Shown here: positions 1-8,248 of the stretch, piece after piece
Layout: each line of letters opens with the position of its first letter
Position numbering within the stretch: the first letter of the stretch is position 1
Assembly: GCA_014885115.2 (NCBI GenBank)
Contig: WKLE02003373.1
Location: 1 to 18,439, forward strand
Length of the DNA: 18,439 nt
Direction of reading: 5' to 3'
Source of the DNA: Asterionellopsis glacialis
Taxonomy: Eukaryota > Bacillariophyta > Plagiogrammaphyceae > Rhaphoneidales > Asterionellopsidaceae
The notes under the pieces: generated by a model
What the model was told of the DNA's origin: nothing
Database searches by the model: none
What the model saw: only the letters and a program-made list of their open reading frames with translations
Program-made: the position numbers and the translations under genes

Positions 1-2
1 CA

Positions 3-884
3 TCACGCGCCCCGTCTGTTTCTCCCTCATTATCACCATCGTTGAGTCCCTCTAGCTCGCCATCAATATCACCGACGTCCCAACCGTCGATTGCGCCGTC
101 ATCGACCCCGTCGACAAGTCCTTCGGAGTCTCCATCTTTATCTCCATCATTGGCTCCCTCTTCCGCTCCTTCATCATTACCATCCCTGTCGCCAACTTTG
201 CAACCGTCAAGTAGTCCATCAGATTCTCCATCTTCTTCCCCATCATCAAGCCCCTCATTTGTTCCATCATTATCACCGTCGCTTGCACCATCAACTTCTC
301 CATCATTTGCTCCGTCACTTACTCCGTCATCTTCCCCAACAGAAACCCCTCCTTGCCCCGCCGAGACAATAACTGTGACTGATATTACAGGAGACGATCA
401 GCAATGTTCGATTGAGTATGACGATATGCCCATTCGCATACTCGAGCATACTCGATATGATGAAAATCATGGGGAATCCTGTGTGCAGTTTTATGTTGAC
501 CAAGCATTTTATGATACTCAACTTGATTACATGTATACTAACTATACGGACTGTGACGTCGCCATTTCTAGATGTAACAAACATGAAGATGTCAATTTTT
601 ATCACGCAGTTGGACCATCTAGTGGCAGATGTACTGATGGGTCGCTAATCGTCCAAGTCTATATACAAGATAACGCGGTGCTGTCCACGAGCGACACAGC
701 TGCCCCCCCACTTAATTGTTTTGCACCTGCTGGTCCTAAATGTGTATGGACATTTGAAATCTCATGCGAATGTAGTAATCCAAATTGCCTTGAACCGACT
801 ACGCCATGTGTCGATGATAACGAATGCTGTTCCGAAACATGTTTCAAAGGATTTTGTGGCGAATACGAGCTGAACAAAAGATAA
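3..884 (+). CDS. Partial SPS-repeat secreted protein with Cys-rich C-terminal domain (5' end outside window)
   Basis: The frame is open to the left edge. The first plausible start (position 42) is a TTG inside the repeat, so the real start and any signal peptide lie outside the window. Codons from about 3 to 350 encode a Ser-Pro repeat (units such as SPSxSPS or APSxxPS). Next comes a globular region of about 140 residues with many Cys and one N-glycosylation sequon (NYT, about 540-548). The end is a compact knot, C-x5-CC-x3-C-x4-C (807-857), then a short basic tail and TAA. There is no membrane segment or GPI-type hydrophobic tail in the visible part. Ser/Pro-rich stalks with Cys-rich ends are common in diatom and other stramenopile secreted or wall-associated proteins. 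A cell-wall, adhesive or extracellular-binding role is inference. The coding frame is secure; the function is not. Confidence 0.8.
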   Translation, partial: SRAPSVSPSLSPSLSPSSSPSISPTSQPSIAPSSTPSTSPSESPSLSPSLAPSSAPSSLPSLSPTLQPSSSPSDSPSSSPSSSPSFVPSLSPSLAPSTSPSFAPSLTPSSSPTETPPCPAETITVTDITGDDQQCSIEYDDMPIRILEHTRYDENHGESCVQFYVDQAFYDTQLDYMYTNYTDCDVAISRCNKHEDVNFYHAVGPSSGRCTDGSLIVQVYIQDNAVLSTSDTAAPPLNCFAPAGPKCVWTFEISCECSNPNCLEPTTPCVDDNECCSETCFKGFCGEYELNKR

Positions 885-1028
885 AAGAAAAAAAACCATT
901 TTTTGGAATGATCAAATTACTACAGAGAGTCTTTTAGCTTTTGCAAAATCAACAAAATAGACATCAAAAGTCTATCTAGGCCTCTGCTGCATTTGTTTAC
1001 TTTACGAGTAAACAAGCTACACCATTAT

Positions 1029-1054
1029 ACACATATACATATACATATATATAC
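1029..1054. repeat. (AT/AC)n microsatellite
   Basis: An alternating pyrimidine-purine run with acatata units shading into pure tatata. It is a simple-sequence repeat in the 3' flank of the SPS gene with no evident function. Confidence 0.6.
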
Positions 1055-1086
1055 GTAAGAAAATAAAATAAAAATGACATATTTTT

Positions 1087-1214
1087 GAAAATAATACATC
1101 ATACAATGGTTTTTTTACACCTCTAGAGGTAAGGTACAATTTGAAAACGACCGAAAATAATACATGATACAATGGTGTCTTTTACACCTCTAGAGGTAAA
1201 ATTTGAAAACGACC
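1087..1214. repeat. Two-copy tandem duplication (66 + 62 bp) with a 12-bp palindrome
   Basis: Copy 1 (1087-1152) and copy 2 (1153-1214) both begin gaaaataatacat and end gaaaacgacc. They differ by a few substitutions, a short T-tract change and a small deletion (aggtacaa-type bases lost in copy 2). Each copy carries the perfect palindrome ACCTCTAGAGGT followed by TTTGAAAACGACC. There is no coding frame across it. It may be a plain slippage duplication or a repeated protein-binding site. Confidence 0.85.
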
Positions 1215-1361
1215 GATTGTTGCTATACTTAAGCGCGGCCATGAACTTGATGCAGTTTCAACGCAGTTTCGATCTCTTTTGATCATCGTTTTTTTTCATC
1301 GTGACACAGTGAACACGTGATATTCTTCAAACCCTGCACGAAAAAACTCATCGGTCAAACC

Positions 1362-1584
1362 ATGGCGGATCAAGTATTTTTATCTTTGTTAGGAGTGGGA
1401 GGGAGATTCAATTAATTGTTCACTTGTGTTTGTTATAAGTACACGATAAATGGATGATGAATTGCTAAGCCATATTCCACGCTATGGATGGCAGAAGAAA
1501 GACTTTGATCCGATTTGCCTTTGCATTGATTGTTTACTCTCGAAGCAAATCTCCTCTGAATACGATATATATTTTATAGAATAA
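1362..1584 (+). CDS. Possible two-exon mini-gene, or an intronless 44-aa ORF starting at 1450
   Basis: Two readings overlap. Without splicing, ATG at 1450 opens a 44-residue ORF ending at TAA 1582-1584, containing YGWQKKDFDP then CLCIDC. With splicing, a strong ACC-ATG-G start at 1362 gives MADQ, then a GTATTT donor at 1374 and a GCAG acceptor ending at 1494. This would be a 121-nt intron, a normal diatom length, and it joins in phase 0 to KKDFDPICLCIDC and the same stop. I recognise no family. Such coincidences occur by chance in AT-rich DNA, so this is only a candidate. Confidence 0.18.
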
Positions 1585-1629
1585 TTATATGCATCTTATA
1601 TAAGTCCAGGTTTTTAAAAATCCATTTTA

Positions 1630-1830
1630 TCAGTAGTAATAATAATCAGATGCTGATCGTCTTGCATTCCAACATCGATGACAGTCATCATGTAAAGATT
1701 CCTCTGAGTGTTTATAATAGCAAAAGACACCTAATGCAGTACACATGAGACATGTACAGCATGGATCACCGCATCCTGCATGGACGGTACAACACGTAAA
1801 TCCCCAATCAAAACAATGAGGTGCATACAT
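1630..1830 (-). CDS. Small Cys-rich hypothetical protein (66 aa)
   Basis: The frame extends to a TTG at 1872, but the first ATG is at 1830 with A at -3 (AAA-ATG). This gives 66 residues ending in four Tyr and TGA. Eleven Cys lie at residues 6, 13, 14, 20, 24, 25, 27, 30, 37, 50 and 53 (17%). The second half runs CC-x-C-x2-C-x6-C, then an acidic stretch, H-D-D, and C-x2-C followed by a basic run. That spacing faintly recalls the C-terminal half of LITAF-type zinc domains (hydrophobic Cys-rich segment, then HxCxxC), but the fit is imperfect (one extra residue, no clear N-terminal CxxC knuckle). Metal binding or a disulfide-rich fold is possible. It could also be one exon of a longer gene, or chance. 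It stands alone in a 2.4-kb gap. Confidence 0.35.
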   Translation of the reverse strand: MYAPHCFDWGFTCCTVHAGCGDPCCTCLMCTALGVFCYYKHSEESLHDDCHRCWNARRSASDYYYY

Positions 1831-2115
1831 TTTTTCTTGGAGATGTTTTGTCAAAGTGTGCACGTGCTTCAATGATGATGTTGATTCTTCGTGAAGAATT
1901 TTTGGAGTTATCAGCCTCTGTTTTTTCTTTCTTTAAAAATCGATGTAGACAAAAAGAAAGACGCCGAAATGATCTCTACTCTAGAGAGAAGAGCATTCAA
2001 ATTGGCGTTAAGTTTCTTTGTGCAAAGGCGCAAACTAAAGTAGTCCTAGTACTATGTTGCGTTGATCCGCAGATTCTTGACGCTACCTGAAAGACTTCGA
2101 ACTACAGTAGAGTAT

Positions 2116-2132
2116 GAGGACCTGTAGTCCTC
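2116..2132. repeat. Short perfect inverted repeat
   Basis: gaggac (2116-2121), a 5-base spacer, then gtcctc (2127-2132) form a perfect 6-bp stem. It lies in a CTCT/GAGA-rich stretch that also holds the CTCTAGAG site at 2166-2173. It is too short to assign a role. Confidence 0.5.
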
Positions 2133-3029
2133 TAAAGCCCTCTTCAACGAACCTGTAAGGCCTCTCTCTAGAGAAGTAGAGACTCGTCTCTGTGGAGGCA
2201 CGCAGAGAAAAAAAAATCACCCACCGACATTATCAAGAACAAGAAGAATCCCTTCAAAGGTGGCGAGTCGAGTGAAATGTAATGTGAACGTAAATATCAT
2301 GTAACATTGAATATCACGTATATTATCAACGAAATGGTGTACCATTACCGAATCCTGCAAAAGCGAACCTACTCGGCTAACCTTACTGAAATAATGCGAT
2401 AATAGATGGAATATGTATATGGAAATTTTACCTGACATTCTTCGTCTTCCCAAAAATTCAGCATGTATCGCACCTTGTAAAATATATCAAAACTCCTGAA
2501 TTGTACCTTACGAGTACCTCTGGTATCCGAGACATAAATTTAAAAGTATTCTTTTTTTGGCGATCCCGCGAAACTGTCTTCGCATTGGTGTTGAGTATGT
2601 AGCGGCAATACGAGGTAGTGTGTTGTCCCATCGTGCTCGTGTACCAGGTATTCGTACTACCCTGGGGTCTACCAAGTAAGCATACCCAGGTACAACACGG
2701 GGGGCTCTTCTGAAACAAGGTTAGTGATACAAAGAATATTTAGGGTTCATAGAAAGTGTTTCGAGTAGTGTTTCGCTAGAAATGTATGTGTATCGAAATA
2801 CTGATATTTTAAAATTTTCAGATATATCACAAGAATGATCCATTTTTTGATTCGTTGCCTTCTATTAATTTATTTAAGTATGAATATTATTTAAAAGAAC
2901 ACATTCAAATTTCAGCGAAATTTCAGACATGCAATATCCGATCTAAGAAGAAAAATTTGGGCGAGCATAGAATGCATAAAGTGTGTTATGCGCACTACTC
3001 GTACGTACGATATTGACTGTCTGTACCAA

Positions 3030-3052
3030 CGATTCCAAAAGAAACGGAATCG
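3030..3052. repeat. 7-bp inverted repeat upstream of ankyrin protein A
   Basis: cgattcc (3030-3036) and ggaatcg (3046-3052) are perfect reverse complements separated by 9 bases of A-rich spacer, about 250 bp before the ATG of protein A. A transcription-factor half-site pair or chance are both possible. Confidence 0.45.
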
Positions 3053-3303
3053 AAAAAGAAATTTTCCAACACCGGACACGAATTCAACATCTGTGAAACT
3101 CTCAGTCAAAGGCATTCTTGCGAAAGAACGAAAAGATAGAACAAGGATTGCATTGCTGTCACACATATACGCATACATTAGTGAAACAATCAAAGACCAG
3201 TACGACGATAACAGAACGATATCTAATCATCGTGCACACAAATACAAGAGAATTACATACAATATATATATTTGAACAACGAAAAAAAACACAAAACAAT
3301 AAT

Positions 3304-4377
3304 ATGGTATCTTTGATTGATTGCTGTGGTGGTGCAACACCTTTAGATAATCTTAAATCTAATCAAACGGATGAATCTGATGATGTTGTATTAGAATGCA
3401 ATTATGATAAGGATTTGACGTTACTTTATCAAATGATTGAAGAACAAGTTTGGGTGACGTGTTATGAATTCTTGACATCGGAACCTCAATTTGGTGCAGC
3501 TGCCAAGGGTGAAGCCCCCCGTGACCAAGCTGCCACATGGGTATCTCGATACGAAGAAAATGGTAAATTGCGATGGAGTCAACTTCCACTTCATGCTGCC
3601 ATTATCTTTAAGGCACCCTTTAAGGTTGTAGAAGCCTTGATTAAATTGTATCCCAAGGCATTGAAAAGTCGTGACGATCAAGAAATGTTACCCTTGCACT
3701 TGGCATTCCGTTACGCTTCATCGGATAGTGTTTTGGCACTTATTCTTGATGGATATCCCGAGGCTATTGGTGTCAAGGGACATAAGGGTAAGCTACCACA
3801 CGAATTTTCAGCAAGTGGTCCTAATCCAAGACGTGGTGAAATCATCCAAGAATATATTGATCAAATGACAGAGGGCGCCTTTGTATATGAAAAGAATAAA
3901 GAATACATGGAAAAGAAAAAGGCCAACAAGTCCAGCAATGCTAGTGACTTTGAAAAGATGCGTGCGGAATTAGAAGCAGAACGTGAAAAGGTGTCAGCCT
4001 TGGAGAAAGAAAAGGCTGCTATGGCCTTTGCTGCAGCAGGTGGTTTTGCAGAAGAAAAGAAGGATGATGAGGAATTCACTAGCGTTGTTGATATGTTGGA
4101 ACAAGCACGTGTTTCAGCTGATGGTACTCCTGGTGTACCAGACGAAGAAACCGCTGCATTGGTAGATGAAAGTAAAACTACTGCAACGGAAGAAGCTACC
4201 ACCGAAGAGACAGCTCCCGAGGAAGAAGAACCAAAAGAGGAAGAACCTGCATCTGCAACGGAGATTGTTGACACTCCTCCTGCTTCTGCATCTACTACCC
4301 CTACTTCTTCAAATAAGAAGAAGAGGAGTTTCAAACTTTTTGGCAGAAAAAAGAAGAATCAAAAGTCATCGAATTAA
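3304..4377 (+). CDS. Ankyrin-repeat protein A with coiled coil and basic C-terminus (357 aa)
   Basis: The frame opens upstream at a TTG, but the protein-like sequence begins at ATG 3304 (A at -3, A-rich leader), giving 357 aa. An acidic N-terminus leads to a D-L-T-x-LY helix (about 38-52) and the motif TWVSRYEENGKLRW (78-91). At least two ankyrin repeats follow (about 93-125 and 126-158; LPLHAAI and LPLHLAF are the repeat signatures), with a degenerate third (KLPHEF). Residues about 192-245 form a charged, probably coiled-coil helix. Residues 280-325 are E/T/A/P-rich and disordered. The end is strongly basic (KKKRSFKLFGRKKK, 338-351), a candidate nuclear-localisation or acidic-surface-binding element. 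It shares its whole core with the protein at 8249-10375. Ankyrin repeats bind proteins; the partner is unknown. Confidence 0.85.
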   Translation: MVSLIDCCGGATPLDNLKSNQTDESDDVVLECNYDKDLTLLYQMIEEQVWVTCYEFLTSEPQFGAAAKGEAPRDQAATWVSRYEENGKLRWSQLPLHAAIIFKAPFKVVEALIKLYPKALKSRDDQEMLPLHLAFRYASSDSVLALILDGYPEAIGVKGHKGKLPHEFSASGPNPRRGEIIQEYIDQMTEGAFVYEKNKEYMEKKKANKSSNASDFEKMRAELEAEREKVSALEKEKAAMAFAAAGGFAEEKKDDEEFTSVVDMLEQARVSADGTPGVPDEETAALVDESKTTATEEATTEETAPEEEEPKEEEPASATEIVDTPPASASTTPTSSNKKKRSFKLFGRKKKNQKSSN

Positions 4378-4837
4378 AAAAAATTGTTGATTTTTATGAA
4401 TTGTGAAAGATATTAGTGAAGACAAGAAAAGAGAAACAAAGGATAGTCAGAGATTTGGATGTTATTTATTGTTGTGTGTAAGTAAATACATGTTTTGAAA
4501 AAAGAAACTAAGAAACGAAGTAGCAATGTTTTTTAAATTTAACTTTTAGTAATTCTTGGGTGTTTGAGAAACTGAATTCGATGTAGGGTACGTGTACGAG
4601 CCAAGAGAACGATCGTTCGTCTGTCAAAACCACCAGCTTAATCTTGCGATGAAACTGTTATTCATGACATATGAATTTAAATCTCGCAAGAAGACGACGC
4701 TGTCGAGAAAAAGTAAAAAGTCAAAGATTAATAAAGAAAGCAAGATTTTGAATTCTTTAAAGTACCGTAGAGAATATGTGTTGTTAACGTTGAATGCCAC
4801 TTTTAAAGTTTTTATCTTTATTTTTTCTTTTCTCACT
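4378..4837. other. Convergent 3' interval between ankyrin protein A and the transporter
   Basis: AT-rich, with no supportable gene. Both neighbouring genes end into it, so it holds both 3' UTRs. A TTTATT at 4817-4822 reads AATAAA on the minus strand, 16-21 bases past the transporter stop, probably too close to be its poly(A) signal. Two low-complexity ORFs (one per strand, both under 91 aa) overlap each other at 4592-4864 and look like chance. Confidence 0.5.
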
Positions 4838-6769
4838 TTAAGCAACACCACCGCCTTCATTTAAAATTGAAAACAATCCAGCAATCATGGCAACTAATCC
4901 AAAAACAATGTAAGAAATTGCTACAACAAAATCATAAACTTTAGGAAACGCTTCTTGTGGATCATCTTCTTCCACAATTTCTTCTTCGTCATCTTGTTGT
5001 TGTTGTTGCTTGGTTTTGTTATTCAAATCTCCGATTGGTTTAATCAATGCCTTGATTTCAGATGGTTTTTGAAGAGAAGTCGTGGATGTAGAACCATATG
5101 CTACACCTGAATCATCAGCTACATTTATAGAATTTCGAGGGATACTAAGTGTGCGTACTAAACTTCTACCTTCTTCGGCTGTCCCCAAGGCACTTGATGA
5201 TCCTCCTGCTGCTGGTGACGGTTTCATTAAAGTTCTTGTTTGTTGTTGTCCTATTGTTGTTTGATGATCACCAGCATGTTTAAAATTACCCAATCGATTC
5301 GGATGCGGTGATTTTAATGCTTCTTCTTCATAATGTTGTTCTAAACTGAATTTACCAATCTGTGCAATTCGTACCCAAATAGGCATGAAGGTTATATACC
5401 AAACTACACCTTTGATGAATTTCACCAGAATGTTATCCCCTGATGATGAAGCACTCATATCATTTCCATCACTATCTAATATTCCACATAATTTTAAAAA
5501 TTCTTCACCATGGACAGCCAAATAGGATGTTCCAGGACCAATATAACTTAAGAATGAACCTGCAATAGCACCTGTGACTGCCAGCACAGATCCTAAATCT
5601 TCTAATATTAGGGCTGGCATCAAGGTAAGCAAGTAAATCACCAATGTTACCAATACACGTCGATCTGTTCTGGCTAAAACAGAATGATCATCACCTTCAT
5701 GAGCTTGGCGTCCTTTGAAGAATAACACAACGCATACATGTCGTGATACGAAGGAATCCATGGGGTACACACAAAACATGCAACATAGCAATGTACCCCT
5801 TGCGATGTTGGCTACACGATTATCAGAATCAAAATTGTTCAAAATATTGCCTTGGGTTTCTTCTGAAAAACCTAAATATCCTACCAACCCAATAGACGAT
5901 GCCAAGAATCCTGATAAAAACAACGATAAACCCGTAACATTGGCCCATCTGGATCGTGTAGGCCGTTCTAACGATCCGGCAATAATGAATGCTGAATGTT
6001 GACAGACAAAGGCAAAGCTTAAGACACCTAATCCTGTAAACATGGTTTCGGGTTTAATCAGACTGGATGTTATCGTATGATTCCAACCACCATTTTGTTC
6101 TACAGTTGTACTAACAGGTGAATTATATACCACAAAGGCAACAATAAAAATATAAAATGAAACCGATATTTTGGATGTTTTTGCCAAGTCTGCCATATCA
6201 CGTTGTGCACTCAAGGGGAAGAGGAATAACGCCGTGGCAATGGTGAGTGCCATGCGTTTCATACCCAAATCATCATCAGGTATACCCAATAAAAATGCAA
6301 GTGAATCTTTCATAATCATCATATACGATGTCATCGCACCATATGCCATGGTAAACATAAAAAGTGACATTGCCAAAAATCCTCTGTATCCAAAGGATGC
6401 CTCGTATAAGGTTTCGTACGATGGTACATTGACATGTTTGGCAGTATCAATCAAAAGTCGTAATGATTTTTCAGTAATGACGGCCACAATAATAACTAAG
6501 AGTATACCAGCCACTAATCCTGATTGTTGCAGGGCATATGGGATACCGACAATACCAGCACCAACAATAGAAACTACCAAATTGGAGGATGCACCGACAA
6601 TAGATGATTTATGCTCAGCTTCCACCTTTTTCCGTTGCAGCCGTACAGTCCCACCTGGAGTGGATACTGGATGTAACTTTTTACGTGGGTCTGATGGACG
6701 AAAGAAGGGCGATTTAGGCACACCTGCTGTTCCGCTTCGTCCAGCAGTAGTGCGAGATGACGGTGGCAT
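4838..6769 (-). CDS. AAAP/SLC38-type amino acid transporter (643 aa)
   Basis: I place the start at ATG 6769; the frame reaches a TTG six codons earlier. The 60-residue N-terminus is basic and hydrophilic. TM1 carries the family signature SIVGAGIVGIPYALQQSG (residues 67-84). Further hydrophobic helices lie at about 85-105, 131-152, 173-187, 200-217, 243-264, 279-299, 323-341, 371-390, 393-411 and 452-468. A last helix lies at 613-635, after a hydrophilic segment of about 140 residues with Q5 (588-592) and an acidic run. TM1 and the GILL...E-KSLRLLI stretch recall SLC38A11-like and fungal Avt-like members of the amino acid/auxin permease family. The likely role is proton- or sodium-coupled movement of neutral amino acids across the plasma or vacuolar membrane; substrate and membrane cannot be read from sequence. 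The hydrophilic insert before the last helix is unusual. Confidence 0.88.
   Translation of the reverse strand: MPPSSRTTAGRSGTAGVPKSPFFRPSDPRKKLHPVSTPGGTVRLQRKKVEAEHKSSIVGASSNLVVSIVGAGIVGIPYALQQSGLVAGILLVIIVAVITEKSLRLLIDTAKHVNVPSYETLYEASFGYRGFLAMSLFMFTMAYGAMTSYMMIMKDSLAFLLGIPDDDLGMKRMALTIATALFLFPLSAQRDMADLAKTSKISVSFYIFIVAFVVYNSPVSTTVEQNGGWNHTITSSLIKPETMFTGLGVLSFAFVCQHSAFIIAGSLERPTRSRWANVTGLSLFLSGFLASSIGLVGYLGFSEETQGNILNNFDSDNRVANIARGTLLCCMFCVYPMDSFVSRHVCVVLFFKGRQAHEGDDHSVLARTDRRVLVTLVIYLLTLMPALILEDLGSVLAVTGAIAGSFLSYIGPGTSYLAVHGEEFLKLCGILDSDGNDMSASSSGDNILVKFIKGVVWYITFMPIWVRIAQIGKFSLEQHYEEEALKSPHPNRLGNFKHAGDHQTTIGQQQTRTLMKPSPAAGGSSSALGTAEEGRSLVRTLSIPRNSINVADDSGVAYGSTSTTSLQKPSEIKALIKPIGDLNNKTKQQQQQDDEEEIVEEDDPQEAFPKVYDFVVAISYIVFGLVAMIAGLFSILNEGGGVA
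4994..5008 (-). repeat. (CAA)5 run encoding Q5 in the transporter loop
   Basis: Five pure CAA codons on the minus strand encode residues 588-592, directly before an acidic DDEEE stretch in the hydrophilic insert ahead of the last membrane helix. The run is short and potentially length-variable. Confidence 0.8.
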
Positions 6770-7664
6770 GTTGTTTATCCCTTCCAATCAAAATATATTT
6801 TGAGTTGATTCTTCAAATAATGTTTTTTGTGATTCTCTGTCCTACACACAATTGAATCGAGGGATTGTTCTTTTGTCAAATCTCAACAATAATACCTGGT
6901 GTTCGTAGAAATCTTTAGCTCTCCCGGCGATCTCACTTTGGAGGATTCCAGAGAACAAAAGAAGCGTTTTGGTATGATTGCACTGGTGTCGGGTCTGTCG
7001 ATTGAAATTGCAATCTCTCGTACGAACTTCACCAAAGTTTGAAGGCGAAAAATAAATGAGAAACCAGATGGGATCCAAGACACACGCTACTGCCGGAAGG
7101 CGTTCGATGCGCACAAACATGTCAGCAGTACAGGTACATACAGTAACATATATAATATATCCGGGTACGCAATGTGAATACCAGAGGTACCGTAGAACCA
7201 TCTTTGACAGCTCTTGTTTTCAAAAAATTAGGAGTAGTCTTCTTGGTAACAACTGATAAATGTACCCCGTTGACTGCTCGTAGTAGCTAGCGTGCATACC
7301 ACCGCTTCGATATATAGTAGCATACAGATATTTTGAATAATATGATTTTCTGATTTAAAAGATAATGTATAAAATAATAATATGTATATGATATATTGTT
7401 CCCTAGCTTGTCCTGTGTACAGAAAAAGAAACGATTGACACGGTAACTGTACAGGAAATTTTTTTTTGCACTCCCCCCAATAAGTAAGAAGGACGATATG
7501 AAATTGAGAAGGGGGGAGGCGATGTACGTGCGTACGGATGTGAAACTCAGTCACGTAGGACTACGAACAGACAGAGATGTAGGTTTTTGGAATTTTGATT
7601 AAGTAATTAGGGTAAACGTTAGGACTGCCGGCCTTTTCTGGAGGAAAAAGCTGGAAATAACGCT

Positions 7665-7690
7665 GTACCCTGGTACACTGTAGCTGTACC
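7665..7690. repeat. Overlapping GTACC/GGTAC inverted repeats
   Basis: gtacc-ct-ggtac (7665-7676) is an inverted repeat, and the same ggtac (7672-7676) pairs again with gtacc at 7686-7690. It sits about 560 bp before the ATG of ankyrin protein B. It might be a repeated factor site; the five-base unit is common enough that chance is plausible. Confidence 0.4.
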
Positions 7691-8231
7691 ATTACTAGCA
7701 GCTCAGTAAAAATGGCAAACCCAACAATCAAACACTATTGCGATGGTAGAATATGTATACATTTATACTGTATTCTTGACAAATGATATAACACATAACG
7801 GATGAGTTGAACGCATGCATGTTTCAGCGGGTATAAGACATGAATAAAACCTTACAATATTGGCGATGTAGTTGGCGATGTTTTTCACACGATTTGGTTC
7901 AATTCTATATGTATTCTTGTATATATATATTGTCTATGTAAACGATTTAACTATCCTATATCCTACTGGTATGTTTTTGTTCAGGAATGAACATTACTAA
8001 TAGATCGCTCAAATTTTTCATTTCCCCGCTAAAATTCAATCCAAAGAATTTCTTCCTTATCAAAATACGCAGCTAGTACCATAACAAGCTATTGTCCATC
8101 ATCTTTCCAGCACGTCGCACCTAGAGGTTTCACTTCAGAAAGCGCATTGTTTGTTCTTCCTGCTGTAAAATCTCCATTAGTAATTCATATCTAACAACTT
8201 TCTAGTTTAAAGAAGCATTCTGAATTATCAT

Positions 8232-8246
8232 CAACAACAACAACAA
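8232..8246 (+). promoter_or_regulatory. (CAA)5 leader just before the start of ankyrin protein B
   Basis: Five CAA triplets followed by CC and ATGG. Unstructured CAA-rich leaders are known to favour scanning and initiation in eukaryotes. Here it supports 8249 as the true start, since the ATG has C at -3 but G at +4. Confidence 0.4.
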
Positions 8247-8248
8247 CC

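Larger units (their letters stand above)
885..1361. other. AT-rich intergenic stretch downstream of the SPS protein
   Basis: No convincing gene is visible. It contains poly-A/poly-T runs just after the stop at 884 (probable 3' UTR), an (AT/AC)-rich microsatellite at about 1029-1054, and the tandem duplication listed at 1087-1214. The part from about 1215 to 1361 is unremarkable, with several short T runs, and would be the leader or promoter of the possible mini-gene at 1362 if that gene is real. Confidence 0.5.
1831..3303. other. Intergenic region and 5' leader of ankyrin protein A
   Basis: Two more CTCTAGAG palindromes (1979-1986, 2166-2173) and a hairpin (2116-2132) lie in the left part. 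The middle has an imperfect inverted repeat, taccctggggt (2658-2668) with acccaggta (2684-2692). Short ORFs here either start with TTG or have no protein-like composition. One with a true ATG (2988-3275, 95 aa, Lys/Arg-rich) lies just upstream of protein A and could be an upstream ORF or noise. The last 30 bases before 3304 are A-rich, as expected for a diatom leader. Confidence 0.5.
6770..8248. promoter_or_regulatory. Divergent intergenic region between the transporter and ankyrin protein B
   Basis: About 1.5 kb holding the 5' flanks of two divergently transcribed genes. I see no gene in it: ORFs under 120 aa start from TTG or have Tyr/Ile/Arg-rich non-protein composition. Visible features are an AT microsatellite at about 7919-7931, paired GTACC/GGTAC sites at 7665-7690, and a pyrimidine-rich stretch before 8249. 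No core promoter element can be assigned with confidence. Confidence 0.5.

Noticed and set aside
2458..2718. 86-aa minus-strand ORF beginning with a Cys/Pro-rich stretch
   Set aside because: No domain, no similar neighbour, and the inverted repeat inside explains part of its composition.
3118..3303. Extension of ankyrin protein A to the upstream TTG
   Set aside because: The extension has no protein-like character, the TTG is not a normal eukaryotic start, and ATG 3304 has a good context.
3861..4334. 157-aa minus-strand ORF rich in Ser/Ala
   Set aside because: It is the antisense of the acidic, low-complexity tail of ankyrin protein A; its composition is explained by the complement of Glu/Ala/Thr codons.
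4592..4864. Overlapping ORFs on both strands (90 and 78 aa)
   Set aside because: Both are Lys/Phe/Ile-rich products of AT-rich DNA in a convergent 3' gap.
6171..6803. 210-aa plus-strand ORF
   Set aside because: Fully antisense to the membrane helices and N-terminus of the transporter; no domain-like features.
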